Assembly: GCA_016303065.1 (NCBI GenBank)
Contig: JAEDMJ010000019.1
Span: 1-36,354 of the forward strand
From: Clostridiales bacterium
GTDB taxonomy: Bacteria; Bacillota; Clostridia; Oscillospirales; QAMX01
Reading direction: 5' to 3'
Length of the DNA stretch: 36,354 bases
In this document: one piece after another, positions 24,740-31,476 of the stretch
How positions within the stretch are numbered: position 1 is the first letter of the stretch
Layout: every line of letters begins with the position of its first letter
Translations under genes and position numbers: made by a program
The notes under the pieces: generated by a model
Seen by the model: only the letters and a program-made list of their open reading frames with translations
What the model was told of the DNA's origin: nothing
Database searches by the model: none

Positions 24740-26140
24740 TCAAAATCTGAAATAGAGGAACGGGTTGAACGAGCCGTCCACAAGGAAGGCCGTCATAAGA
24801 ATCACAAGCGCGCCGAGAACGACGGGCTCCGCCACTCCGACGATCCTTGCTCCGGTTTTTCCGCTCCGCAGCTTCTTTACGGCGTTTTTAACAAGCGGGG
24901 TCGCAAAAACGCAGGCCGCCAAAATCGTCAGGCCGTAGCTTCTGAGGTTGTAAACAAAACCGCTGTCGACAAAACGGATTCCGCCCGCACCGAACATTCC
25001 GCCGATATATGCTATAGCTTCGCTCATGTCGGCGGCATTGAATATGACAAAGCTGATCACGACCGTCACGAGAACGTAAACGTGCTTTGTGATCTTCGTC
25101 TTCTCCAGCAGCTTTCCGAGCCAGAGCTTCTCCATAATGAGAAAGAAGGCGAACCACAGTCCCCACACCACGAAATTCCATGCCGCACCGTGCCAAAAGC
25201 CGGTCAGCATCCAGACGATGAATATATTAAGGAACCACCGGGGCTTTGAGACACGGTTTCCTCCGAGCGGGATGTACACGTAATCCCTGAACCAGGAGCC
25301 GAGGGAAATATGCCATCTGCGCCAGAATTCGGTCACGCTGGAAGAGATGTAGGGGTAGTTAAAGTTCTCCAGGAACTCAAAGCCCAAAATCTTTCCGAGA
25401 CCGATCGCCATATCCGAATAGCCCGAAAAGTCAAAATAGATGTGAAGGGAAAAGGCCACGGCATAGAGCCAGTAAAACATCACCGAACGCTCGTCCCCCG
25501 CCCGGAAAACATCGCAAAGCTCTCCCAGGGCGTTGGCGATCAGTATTTTCTTTGCAAGACCGATGACAAAGCGCCTGACGCCCTCCGCGGTCTTTTCAAA
25601 GCTGTGCCTGCGGGAAGCAAGCTGGACTTCAATGTCCGTATAGCGCACAATCGGACCCGCAATAAGCTGCGGGAAAGAGGCGACATACGCCGCAAGGTCC
25701 ACGATATTTCTCTGGGCCTTCGTATCTCCGCGGTAAACGTCCACACTGTAACTCAAAATCTGGAAAGTGTAGAAGCTGATGCCTATCGGCAGCGCGACCT
25801 TCAAAAGAGGTATCTCAAGCCTGAACACGGAATTCACAGTGTCGATGAAAAAGTCGGCATACTTGAAATATCCGAGCAGAACCAGATTGAAAGCAACTGA
25901 GACGACAAGCAGTATCTTTGCCGCCCTTGTCCCCCTGTATTTCTCGATCAGCAGACCGAAAATATACCCTGCCAGTATCGAGGCCGCCATCAAAAACACG
26001 TATTTCGGTTCTCCCCAGGCATAAAACACGAGGCTCCCCAAAAGCATTACCGCATTTTTCAGCTTTCGCGGCGCCGCAAAATACAGTATCAGAAAGCACG
26101 GCAGAAAATAATACAGAAACGGAATACTTGAAAACAGCAT
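24740..26140 (-). CDS. MBOAT family O-acyltransferase (AlgI/DltB-like)
   Basis: This membrane-bound O-acyltransferase moves acyl groups from cytoplasmic donors across the membrane for transfer to an exported polymer. The 466 residues have about ten hydrophobic segments and start MLFSSIPFLYYFLPCFL. Key motifs are FDFSGYSDMAIGLGKILGF, FWRRWHISLGSWFRDYVYIPLGGNR and the catalytic histidine region LTGFWHGAAWNF. ATG at 26140 has GGGAGGG 6 bases upstream. It forms an operon with the DHHW protein. A hairpin terminator ends only about 27 bases before its start and no separate promoter is evident, so expression may come from read-through. Confidence 0.93.
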   Translation of the reverse strand: MLFSSIPFLYYFLPCFLILYFAAPRKLKNAVMLLGSLVFYAWGEPKYVFLMAASILAGYIFGLLIEKYRGTRAAKILLVVSVAFNLVLLGYFKYADFFIDTVNSVFRLEIPLLKVALPIGISFYTFQILSYSVDVYRGDTKAQRNIVDLAAYVASFPQLIAGPIVRYTDIEVQLASRRHSFEKTAEGVRRFVIGLAKKILIANALGELCDVFRAGDERSVMFYWLYAVAFSLHIYFDFSGYSDMAIGLGKILGFEFLENFNYPYISSSVTEFWRRWHISLGSWFRDYVYIPLGGNRVSKPRWFLNIFIVWMLTGFWHGAAWNFVVWGLWFAFFLIMEKLWLGKLLEKTKITKHVYVLVTVVISFVIFNAADMSEAIAYIGGMFGAGGIRFVDSGFVYNLRSYGLTILAACVFATPLVKNAVKKLRSGKTGARIVGVAEPVVLGALVILMTAFLVDGSFNPFLYFRF

Positions 26141-26167
26141 TACACGCCCTCCCCCGTTTATTTTTCA

Positions 26168-26208
26168 AAAAAAGCGGGCGCTTACCTGATATAAGCACCC
26201 GCTTTTTT
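26168..26208 (-). terminator. Intrinsic terminator between the lipoprotein and MBOAT genes
   Basis: Seventeen-base arms (26168-26184 and 26192-26208; core GCGGGCGCTTA/TAAGCACCCGC). The single non-Watson-Crick position is a U-G pair only in minus-strand RNA and a C-A mismatch in plus-strand RNA, so the structure fits minus-strand termination. A T-run follows on that strand. Confidence 0.88.
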
Positions 26209-26223
26209 CAATGCAAGTTTCTG

Positions 26224-26847
26224 TTATTCGGCAGAAGCAGGGCACATCACAAAGAACACGGTGTTCCCGACGTGCTCGACAACCATCTGATCGGCCGTGA
26301 CGCAGATGTTCCATCTGAGATCGGCGCTGCTCTCGAGAGTATCCATGAACGCGTCGACATCGGCGCCGTCAGCAAGCTGGAAAACGTAGCCGACAAAGGG
26401 GATGGAGCCGATAATCGGTCCAAAGGTCGCGCCGCTTTCAAAGCCGGTGATTTCGGTGGTAAATCCGCTCAGATATCCCGGCTCGACTTCCATGGCCATG
26501 GGCATAAAGAGGATGTGCTCGTTTGTAGAAAGCTTTTCGGCGATGTCATAGGCGGAAGTAAGGCTTCCCTCAGCCATGATCGCAACAAAGTCGTCCTTCA
26601 GGATCTCGCCGAAGGTTCCGTCGGCCGAAGCGGGGCCGTCGGAGGTATCACCGGTATCCGCAGTGTCGGAGGTGTCCGCGGTGTCAGCGGTATCGGAGGT
26701 GTCCGCGGTATCGGAGGTGTCCGCACCGGTGGTGGTCTCACCTGCGGTCGTCACGTCGGCGGAGGTATCCTTACCCTCTCCGCCGGCACAGGCGGCAAGG
26801 GATGCGAGCATCAGGACCGCAAGAATCACAGCAATCAATTTTTTCAT
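26224..26847 (-). CDS. Lipoprotein with a TSDTAD repeat linker, function unknown
   Basis: The 207-residue protein has a signal peptide with lipobox LASLAAC (cysteine at about residue 20), so it should be lipid-anchored outside the cytoplasmic membrane. Residues 25-75 are a low-complexity linker of Thr, Ser, Asp and Ala with TSDTAD-type units. The remaining roughly 130 residues form one globular domain (start FGEILKDDFVAIM, end TVFFVMCPASAE) that I do not recognise with confidence; clostridial DUF-type lipoproteins have similar size and layout. AAAGGA lies 8 bases before the ATG. It starts 35 bases after the anti-sigma-like gene, in the same direction, and ends at a strong terminator. It may be a target or sensor linked to that sigma system. 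Confidence 0.75.
   Translation of the reverse strand: MKKLIAVILAVLMLASLAACAGGEGKDTSADVTTAGETTTGADTSDTADTSDTADTADTSDTADTGDTSDGPASADGTFGEILKDDFVAIMAEGSLTSAYDIAEKLSTNEHILFMPMAMEVEPGYLSGFTTEITGFESGATFGPIIGSIPFVGYVFQLADGADVDAFMDTLESSADLRWNICVTADQMVVEHVGNTVFFVMCPASAE
26643..26723. repeat. 18-bp tandem repeat inside the lipoprotein gene
   Basis: Two exact 18-base copies, 26688-26705 and 26706-26723, and a third copy with two changes at 26661-26678, separated from the others by a 9-base partial unit. Each unit encodes six residues of the TSDTAD linker, so copy changes keep the reading frame. Confidence 0.85.
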
Positions 26848-26882
26848 TTTCTGGTTCCTTTCTTCATGTAAAAAAAACTTAT

Positions 26883-27455
26883 TTATTCCTCACGGCAAAT
26901 TGTCCATTCACCGACTTCGGCATTGAATTCAAGACGGAATACCAGCTTTTTCGCGCGGATTTTAACCGTCAAAAAAACCGGCTCCCCTTCCGGAACGGCT
27001 TCGGCACGCCAGCAAAGAGAAGTATTCCCACGGATGCGCGTCTCATTCCCGCAATCGGCAAGCTCTTCTCCGGCTCCGCCGGCGAAGACTCTGCCTTCGC
27101 TGACGGACACTTTGGCGCTTCCGGACAGTTTCAGCTCGATTTGAACTTCGACCGTCTCCGCTCCGCCCTCTCTTGCGAGGCTGAAGGGTACGGCCGAACC
27201 GTCCGTCACGGCAAGGCTTTTCCCGGAATCCACCGCAGTTCCGCAGATCTCCGCCCGGGCTCCCGGGGCAAACGAGTATCCAAGCGCCGCGGCCGAGAGC
27301 ATGACGCACGCGGCGGCGGCAGCCAGGGGCTTCATATACCGCGCTCTCTTTGCCCTAAACGGACGCACTTCGCAGTCCGATGAGACAACTCTTTCCCTCA
27401 GGCTTTCCGGAGCTTTGATGCTCCTGTAAGCTTCGGTCATTTTATCGTCAAACAT
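26883..27455 (-). CDS. Putative membrane-bound anti-sigma factor
   Basis: The 190-residue protein has a short cytoplasmic head (about residues 1-40, with KAPESLRERVV), one transmembrane helix (about 42-64) and an extracytoplasmic domain rich in beta-strand, which fits a membrane anti-sigma factor. The head is similar to the N-terminus of DUF4179-like anti-sigma proteins but lacks a zinc-binding HxxxCxxC motif. ATG at 27455 overlaps the end of the sigma factor gene by 8 bases and has GAGG 9 bases upstream. This overlap is the typical sigma/anti-sigma arrangement and is the main argument for the role; the protein itself has no decisive motif. The signal it senses is unknown. Confidence 0.7.
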   Translation of the reverse strand: MFDDKMTEAYRSIKAPESLRERVVSSDCEVRPFRAKRARYMKPLAAAAACVMLSAAALGYSFAPGARAEICGTAVDSGKSLAVTDGSAVPFSLAREGGAETVEVQIELKLSGSAKVSVSEGRVFAGGAGEELADCGNETRIRGNTSLCWRAEAVPEGEPVFLTVKIRAKKLVFRLEFNAEVGEWTICREE

Positions 27456-27951
27456 TGTTTTCTTCCTCAATCCTCCCAAGCAGCGCCCTGCCTCTGAGCA
27501 GTCTCATTTTCACCGCAGAACGGCTCAGTCCGAGGACCTTTGCCGTCTCCTCAACGGACATCTCTTCCAGATAGTGCAGAACAATCACGCATCTGATCTT
27601 CTCCGGAAGCATATCGAGCTTTTGGAAAAGCGCCTCCAAAGCGAGCGTCTTCTCGGTTTCGTCCTCCGCGCAAAGCTCGGCGTGGTCGTCAAGCGGTTCC
27701 AAAACCCCGACGCGCCGCTTTCGCCTTATATCGCCGCAGCGATTCACGGTCGCCCTGATGAACCAGGCTTTTTCGTGCTCTGCGTCGGAAAACTCCGGCC
27801 TTTTCGCGATATAAACGCTGAAAACATCGTGGACCGCGTCTTCAGCGTCTTCCCTCGTCCGAAGCTGGGCAAATGCGACCCTGTAAAGAGTATCTGCATA
27901 CCTGTCATATACGGCAGCCAGCGCTTCCCTGCCGAATTCTGCGAAGGCCAT
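27448..27951 (-). CDS. ECF RNA polymerase sigma factor
   Basis: The 167-residue protein is of normal ECF size. Region 2 is around residues 10-75 (LYRVAFAQLRTREDAEDAVHDVF, with the core-binding helix), and region 4 around 105-160, with LEEMSVEETAKVLGLSRSAVKMRLLRGRALL as the helix-turn-helix that reads the -35. The two are joined by an acidic linker. ATG at 27951 has GAGGAGG 7 bases upstream. It overlaps the anti-sigma-like gene and is followed by the lipoprotein gene, forming a three-gene unit. A possible self-recognised promoter lies at 27973-28001. Confidence 0.93.
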   Translation of the reverse strand: MAFAEFGREALAAVYDRYADTLYRVAFAQLRTREDAEDAVHDVFSVYIAKRPEFSDAEHEKAWFIRATVNRCGDIRRKRRVGVLEPLDDHAELCAEDETEKTLALEALFQKLDMLPEKIRCVIVLHYLEEMSVEETAKVLGLSRSAVKMRLLRGRALLGRIEEENNV

Positions 27952-27972
27952 GCTTTTTCCTCCTCTGTAAGT

Positions 27973-28001
27973 AAAACGTGCGGGAAAGCCAAAAGGTCAC
28001 A
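27973..28001 (-). promoter_or_regulatory. Candidate ECF-type promoter of the sigma factor operon
   Basis: Minus-strand TGTGACC (27995-28001), 16 bases, CGTTTT (27973-27978). This resembles the TGAAAC-N16-CGTA pattern of SigW-type promoters, with changes in both boxes. It is consistent with autoregulation, but a chance match cannot be excluded. Confidence 0.35.
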
Positions 28002-28036
28002 TTCCCGGAAAAAATTTTTTCGGACTTCTCGGACTG

Positions 28037-28080
28037 CATTGAAAAAGCCCAAGTCAAACTCGACTTGGGCTTTTTCAATG
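28037..28080 (-). terminator. Terminator of the tRNA operon
   Basis: A 19-bp perfect stem (28037-28055 and 28062-28080) with a 6-base loop; the GC core is GCCCAAGTC. In minus-strand RNA the 3' arm has CTTTTTC. The outer two pairs use the discriminator base and last acceptor base of tRNA-Val. Confidence 0.88.
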
Positions 28081-28151
28081 GAGACAGCAGGACTCGAACC
28101 TGTGACCTCCCGCGTGTGAGGCGGATGCTCTACCAGCTGAGCTATGCCTCC
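28079..28151 (-). tRNA. tRNA-Val (anticodon CAC)
   Basis: All four arms fold. The acceptor is GGAGGCA/TGTCTCC with one G-T pair and discriminator A. The anticodon stem TCCGC/GCGGG encloses loop CTCACAC, giving CAC. The T-stem ACAGG/CCTGC has one A-C mismatch at its base. CCA is not encoded. It is the last of three tRNAs on one transcript. Confidence 0.96.
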
Positions 28152-28156
28152 AAAAA

Positions 28157-28228
28157 TGACCCGAGGGGGAATCGAACCCCCGTTACCGCCGTGAAAGGGC
28201 GGTGTCTTAGCCGCTTGACCATCGGGCC
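28157..28228 (-). tRNA. tRNA-Glu (anticodon TTC)
   Basis: Acceptor GGCCCGA/TCGGGTC with one G-T pair; anticodon stem CCGCC/GGCGG with loop CTTTCAC; T-arm GGGGG-TTCGATT-CCCCC. The structure and 72-base length before CCA are typical for Glu. CCA is not encoded. Confidence 0.97.
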
Positions 28229-28269
28229 GAATGACAACGAGCGGAGGCACGATCCTTCGCCCGTTGAAA

Positions 28270-28343
28270 TAGCGGCAGTCGGACTTGAACCAACGACCAT
28301 TCGGGTATGAACCGAGTGCTCTAGCCAACTGAGCTATGCCGCC
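28270..28343 (-). tRNA. tRNA-Met (anticodon CAT), elongator type
   Basis: Acceptor GGCGGCA/TGCCGCT with a G-T first pair; anticodon loop TTCATAC. The stem CTCGG/CCGAA has a C-A mismatch at its outer pair and lacks the three G-C pairs of an initiator. The context GGTTCATACCC fits elongator Met better than lysidine-modified Ile. CCA is not encoded. It is first in the tRNA operon. Confidence 0.93.
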
Positions 28344-28370
28344 ATACGTTCCAGCGCGGGAACAGGTGAT

Positions 28371-28399
28371 ATTATATACGATTGCCCCTCGTTTGTCAA
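28371..28399 (-). promoter_or_regulatory. Consensus promoter of the tRNA operon
   Basis: Minus-strand TTGACA (28394-28399), 17 bases, TATAAT (28371-28376): perfect sigma-A consensus, with transcription expected to start about 20 bases before tRNA-Met. Confidence 0.95.
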
Positions 28400-28440
28400 T
28401 AGGTTTTGAAAAATTTTCCCGAAGATTTTCCGGCGCCGTT

Positions 28441-29238
28441 CTATCTCCCGAATTTTACGAGCGTCAGGGATATTCTGCCCTTTCGGGTCTGCCCGTTCAC
28501 GCTTTCGATTCTGAGCCTGCCCCGTCCGCGAAAGGAGATCAGATCCCCCTGCTCCACCTGGGCGTCCGGCTTTTCCTCCGGGATATGTCCCACGCTGCAA
28601 AGTCCCCGAAGGATCGACTCCTTCGCCTCCTCCCGCGAAAGTCTGAATCCGGCGGCGGCGACGGAGTCAAGTCTCATTGACGGCACCGTGACGTTCAGCT
28701 CCTCTCCGTCGGAGTCCGGAGCGGGAACCTCGTCCCTTGACGCACGGCGTATCACGACCTTCGCCCTTGAAGCCGTCTTCACGTTTTGAATTATATACTC
28801 CGAAATCTCCGAAAGGCAGAAGACCCAGCACTCCCCGCCGCAAACGCAGATATCTCCGATCGTCTCCCGCTTTATTCCCGCGGCCATAAGCGCCCCGAGG
28901 CAGTCCCGGTGGGAAAGCTCCATGCCTCCCCCGGCTTTCACGTGCAGCGCGCACACGGGACTTTCCTCCGGTATCCAGGCGTCGGGCTCCGCGGTGTCCT
29001 GCCATTCGGGAGGAAAAAGAGCAATCTTTCGTTCCGCCCCGGCGTATCCCCCGTCAAACACGGCTCTGATACCCGCCCGGGCGCAGAACGCCCCGAGAAA
29101 AGCCGCCTCGGCCGGAGTGAGAAATTTCATGTTCTCCGTTTTGCAGGTGCGAAGGGCTCTTGCGGCCTTGTCCGAGGCCTTTTTTGCAAGCAGCTTTTCC
29201 TCCGGAGTCTTTGCCATTGAAAAAACGTCTGTTATCAA
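28441..29238 (-). CDS. ylmH: YlmH-type S4-domain RNA-binding protein
   Basis: The 265-residue protein matches YlmH: an N-terminal alpha/beta region with FLTPAEAAFLGAFCARAGI, a central KRETIGDICV strand, and a C-terminal S4 domain from about residue 190 (MRLDSVAAAGFRLSREEAKESI to KGRISLTLVKFG). In Bacillus subtilis YlmH binds the 50S subunit and can act in ribosome-associated quality control. It is usually encoded in the ylmE-H/divIVA division cluster, but here it stands alone beside tRNAs and is divergent from smpB. TTG at 29238 is chosen for GGGAGG 8 bases upstream; ATG at 29217 has no such site. Confidence 0.88.
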   Translation of the reverse strand: MITDVFSMAKTPEEKLLAKKASDKAARALRTCKTENMKFLTPAEAAFLGAFCARAGIRAVFDGGYAGAERKIALFPPEWQDTAEPDAWIPEESPVCALHVKAGGGMELSHRDCLGALMAAGIKRETIGDICVCGGECWVFCLSEISEYIIQNVKTASRAKVVIRRASRDEVPAPDSDGEELNVTVPSMRLDSVAAAGFRLSREEAKESILRGLCSVGHIPEEKPDAQVEQGDLISFRGRGRLRIESVNGQTRKGRISLTLVKFGR

Positions 29239-29299
29239 AAAATTTTCCTCCCGGCATCCGCCAAAACCGCCGGCGCGTTGCTCAGCGACAGGTTTCGGC

Positions 29300-29328
29300 T
29301 TGACACATTACCTCTGCAATGGTAAAAT
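29300..29328 (+). promoter_or_regulatory. Promoter of smpB
   Basis: TTGACA (29300-29305), 17 bases, TAAAAT (29323-29328). The leader to the ATG at 29398 is about 63 bases. I could not find an equally clear promoter for the divergent ylmH. Confidence 0.85.
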
Positions 29329-29397
29329 ATTAAAAGTTACCGGGTTTTGAAAAGGCCCGGCGTACATATCCAGCTCCTCAAAGGAGGAATCAAGCAT

Positions 29398-29874
29398 ATG
29401 GCCTCTCACGGCGCCGAAAAGACCATCGCCCAGAACAAAAAAGCTTTCCACGATTATTTCGTGCTTGACAAATACGAAGCCGGCATCGAACTCGCCGGCA
29501 CAGAGGTCAAGTCCCTCCGCGCCGGAAACGTGAACCTGAAGGACAGCTTCTGCACCGTCAAGGACGGAGAGCTGTTCGCCGTCGCAATGCACATCTCCCC
29601 TTACGAAAAGGGAAACATATACAACAAGGACCCCTTCCGCACCCGCAGACTACTGATGCACAAAGCCGAGATCCTGAAGCTTTTCATGAAGATCAAACAG
29701 GACGGGCTCACCCTCGTTCCGCTGCGGCTGTATTTCAAAAACGGCAGGGTAAAGGTTGAGGTCGGACTCTGCCGGGGCAAAAAGCTGTACGACAAGCGCG
29801 ACGCCCTCGCCGCAAGAGACGAAAAGCGCGAGAACGAACGCTATATCAAGTCCGCCTCGCGCTATGAAGACTGA
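29398..29874 (+). CDS. smpB: SsrA-binding protein
   Basis: SmpB binds the tRNA-like part of tmRNA and brings it to stalled ribosomes. The 158-residue protein has the oligonucleotide-binding barrel starting KAFHDYFVLDKYEAGIELA, then GTEVKSLRAGN, YNKDPFRTRRLL and the C-terminal basic tail LYDKRDALAARDEKRE that mimics the anticodon arm. ATG at 29398 has AAAGGAGG 10 bases upstream; an in-frame TTG at 29347 lies before that site. The ssrA gene, often adjacent in Firmicutes, is not seen next to it. The stop is only seven bases from the stop of the convergent NUDIX gene. Confidence 0.96.
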   Translation: MASHGAEKTIAQNKKAFHDYFVLDKYEAGIELAGTEVKSLRAGNVNLKDSFCTVKDGELFAVAMHISPYEKGNIYNKDPFRTRRLLMHKAEILKLFMKIKQDGLTLVPLRLYFKNGRVKVEVGLCRGKKLYDKRDALAARDEKRENERYIKSASRYED

Positions 29875-29881
29875 AAGCAGC

Positions 29882-30448
29882 CTATCCGTCGGTCCCCATT
29901 TTCGTTCTCAGCCCGTCAAGGCTCTTTTTGTACTGTTCGGGGCTCAGCGCTCCGGTGCTCAAAAAAGTGTCCAGAAGCTCTTTCTGATCGAGAAAGAGCT
30001 TCTTTTTCTTTTCCGCTGCGGCGTCTTCCCGCGCCGGCTCTTTGAGCTCCCCTTCCCCGCCAAAGACGTTTTTGATCTTTTCAAGAATCTCACCGTCCGC
30101 GGCGCAGAACTCATATTCGTCTATTTCTTCCGGAGTTATCCATTTTATCTCGCTGTGTTCCAGGGCTTTCGGCTCTCCGGAAGAAATGGATGCCCAAAAC
30201 ACGGTAAGGCGGACCGTCAGATCGGGATATTCGTGGACCACCTCCATGAACTGCCCGCCTGCGGACACGGCAACCCCCAGCTCTTCCATGCACTCGCGCA
30301 CAAGAGCTTCACGCCCGGTCTCACCCGGCTCAAGCTTTCCGCCGACGAACTCCCACAAAAGCCCCCTGGCCTTATCCGGCGGGCGGCGGCAAATCAAAAA
30401 CTTTCTCCCGTCCGTTATCAGGGCGGCTGCAACCTCGGTGATTTTCAA
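29882..30448 (-). CDS. NUDIX hydrolase (MutT-like) with SHOCT-like C-terminal tail
   Basis: NUDIX enzymes hydrolyse nucleoside diphosphates linked to another group; MutT-like members clear 8-oxo-dGTP. The first 130 or so residues are a complete domain with an intact box at about 37-59 (GKLEPGETGREALVRECMEE), including REALVREC and EELGV. A charged linker follows, then a helical segment LLDTFLSTGALSPEQYKKSL resembling the SHOCT module (short C-terminal domain), unusual for MutT. TTG at 30448 has GGAGG 9 bases upstream and follows the DUF362 stop by 21 bases, so the two are co-transcribed. The part encoding the linker and start of the tail carries a terminator on the opposite strand. Confidence 0.88.
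   Translation of the reverse strand: MKITEVAAALITDGRKFLICRRPPDKARGLLWEFVGGKLEPGETGREALVRECMEELGVAVSAGGQFMEVVHEYPDLTVRLTVFWASISSGEPKALEHSEIKWITPEEIDEYEFCAADGEILEKIKNVFGGEGELKEPAREDAAAEKKKKLFLDQKELLDTFLSTGALSPEQYKKSLDGLRTKMGTDG
29973..30013 (+). terminator. Terminator of smpB embedded in the NUDIX coding sequence
   Basis: Thirteen-base perfect arms (29973-29985 and 29991-30003, core AGAAGCTCTTTCT) around a 5-base loop, followed on the plus strand by TTTTCTTTTCC. It lies about 100 bases past the smpB stop on the smpB strand. On the minus strand the same bases encode the KKKKLFLDQKELL stretch of the NUDIX protein. There is no such structure in the 7-base gap. Confidence 0.75.
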
Positions 30449-30469
30449 ATCGGTTTTCCTCCGGCGCTT

Positions 30470-31336
30470 TCAGTCGATGCACACAAGCTCGTACTCTTTT
30501 GAACCGACGCCCAGAGCCTGGGCCGCATCGACGGTCAGACAGCCGTTTCTCGACTCGATGCGTTCCACAAGATGATCCCTTCCCGGGTCCCGGGAAGCAT
30601 AGACAAGGTCAAGGCAGGCGCGATCCAGCGCAACGGGGTCAAGGGACGCCAGCACGCCGATATCCGCCATGCAGGGATCCTCCGCAACGGCGCAGCAGTC
30701 GCAGTCCACCGACATATTCATCATCACGTTTATATACGCCGCGTTGCCCTTGAAATACCTGACAACTGACGCCGCGGCGTCCGCCATGGAAAGGAGAAAG
30801 CTGTCGTGATCCGCCGTCCACAAGTCCTCCGGAACGCCCGCGCCGTGAATATACTTTTTTCCGAAGGCGGAGGCGACTCCGATGGAAAGCTGTTTCAGCG
30901 CTCCGCCGTACCCGCCCATGGGGTGCCCCTTGAAATGGGAAAGGACAAGCATGGAATCGTATTTCCCGATTCCTGCGCCGACATAGTTCTTTTTGATGAT
31001 TTTCCCGTCGGGGATATCCAAAACCAGATCCCCGCTGCCGGAATCGAGTATCTCCACGTTGAAATACCTGTCCCATCCGTGCTCGGAAATGGTTTTCATA
31101 TGCTTTTCCGTCGTGTCCCTCGAGCCTTCATAGGCGGTGTTGCACTCCACAACGGTCCCGTTCACGGCGTCGACCGTTTTCTTCCAAAGCTCGGGTCTGA
31201 GAAAATTCTGGTTTCCGATCTCCCCGGAGTGAACCTTTACGGCAACCTTTCCGGGAAGCTCTTTTCCAAGACGACCGTATATCTCAAAAATACGCTCGGG
31301 CGTTATCTCCTTTGAAAAAAATACTTTTGCGCTCAT
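30470..31336 (-). CDS. DUF362 domain protein
   Basis: The 288-residue protein belongs to DUF362, whose function is unproven. Markers include GKVAVKVHSGEIGNQNFLRP near residue 30, the central SHFKGHPMGGYGGALKQLS and IGVLASLDPVALDRACLDLV near the C-terminus. The first conserved element has a histidine and glutamate suggestive of metal or phosphate binding. Larger relatives carry a C-terminal ferredoxin domain, which is absent here; the cysteines in DCDCCAVAEDPC could still bind a metal. ATG at 31336 has GGGAG about 13 bases upstream, a little far. It is first in an operon with the NUDIX gene and has its own promoter just after the pyk terminator. Confidence 0.85.
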   Translation of the reverse strand: MSAKVFFSKEITPERIFEIYGRLGKELPGKVAVKVHSGEIGNQNFLRPELWKKTVDAVNGTVVECNTAYEGSRDTTEKHMKTISEHGWDRYFNVEILDSGSGDLVLDIPDGKIIKKNYVGAGIGKYDSMLVLSHFKGHPMGGYGGALKQLSIGVASAFGKKYIHGAGVPEDLWTADHDSFLLSMADAAASVVRYFKGNAAYINVMMNMSVDCDCCAVAEDPCMADIGVLASLDPVALDRACLDLVYASRDPGRDHLVERIESRNGCLTVDAAQALGVGSKEYELVCID

Positions 31337-31371
31337 AATATTTTCCGCACTCCCTTCGCATTTCTTTTTTT

Positions 31372-31400
31372 ATTATATCACGGGAAAGCCGCAGCGGCAA
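31372..31400 (-). promoter_or_regulatory. Promoter of the DUF362-NUDIX operon
   Basis: Minus-strand TTGCCG (31395-31400), 17 bases, TATAAT (31372-31377), with TGA before the -10. The -35 is moderate. It starts 22 bases beyond the pyk terminator. Confidence 0.75.
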
Positions 31401-31421
31401 GAAAAATTTCCTCCCTGCGCC

Positions 31422-31461
31422 AAAAGCCGCGCCTAAAAACAGGCGTTTCCGGTGCGGCTTT
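31422..31461 (-). terminator. Terminator of pyk
   Basis: AAAGCCGC and GCGGCTTT outer arms (31423-31430 and 31454-31461) enclose a second stem AGGCG/CGCCT with loop near 31436-31440. A short TTTT follows on the minus strand, 15 bases after the pyk stop. Confidence 0.75.
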
Positions 31462-31476
31462 CTGTGTTTTTTCGTT

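Noticed and set aside
27744..28328. 194-codon minus-strand frame crossing the tRNA genes
   Set aside because: It overlaps three tRNAs, their terminator and the sigma factor gene in another frame.
28270..28343. Initiator tRNA-Met or tRNA-Ile with CAT anticodon
   Set aside because: The anticodon stem lacks the three initiator G-C pairs, the first acceptor position is paired (G-U), and the loop context fits elongator Met.
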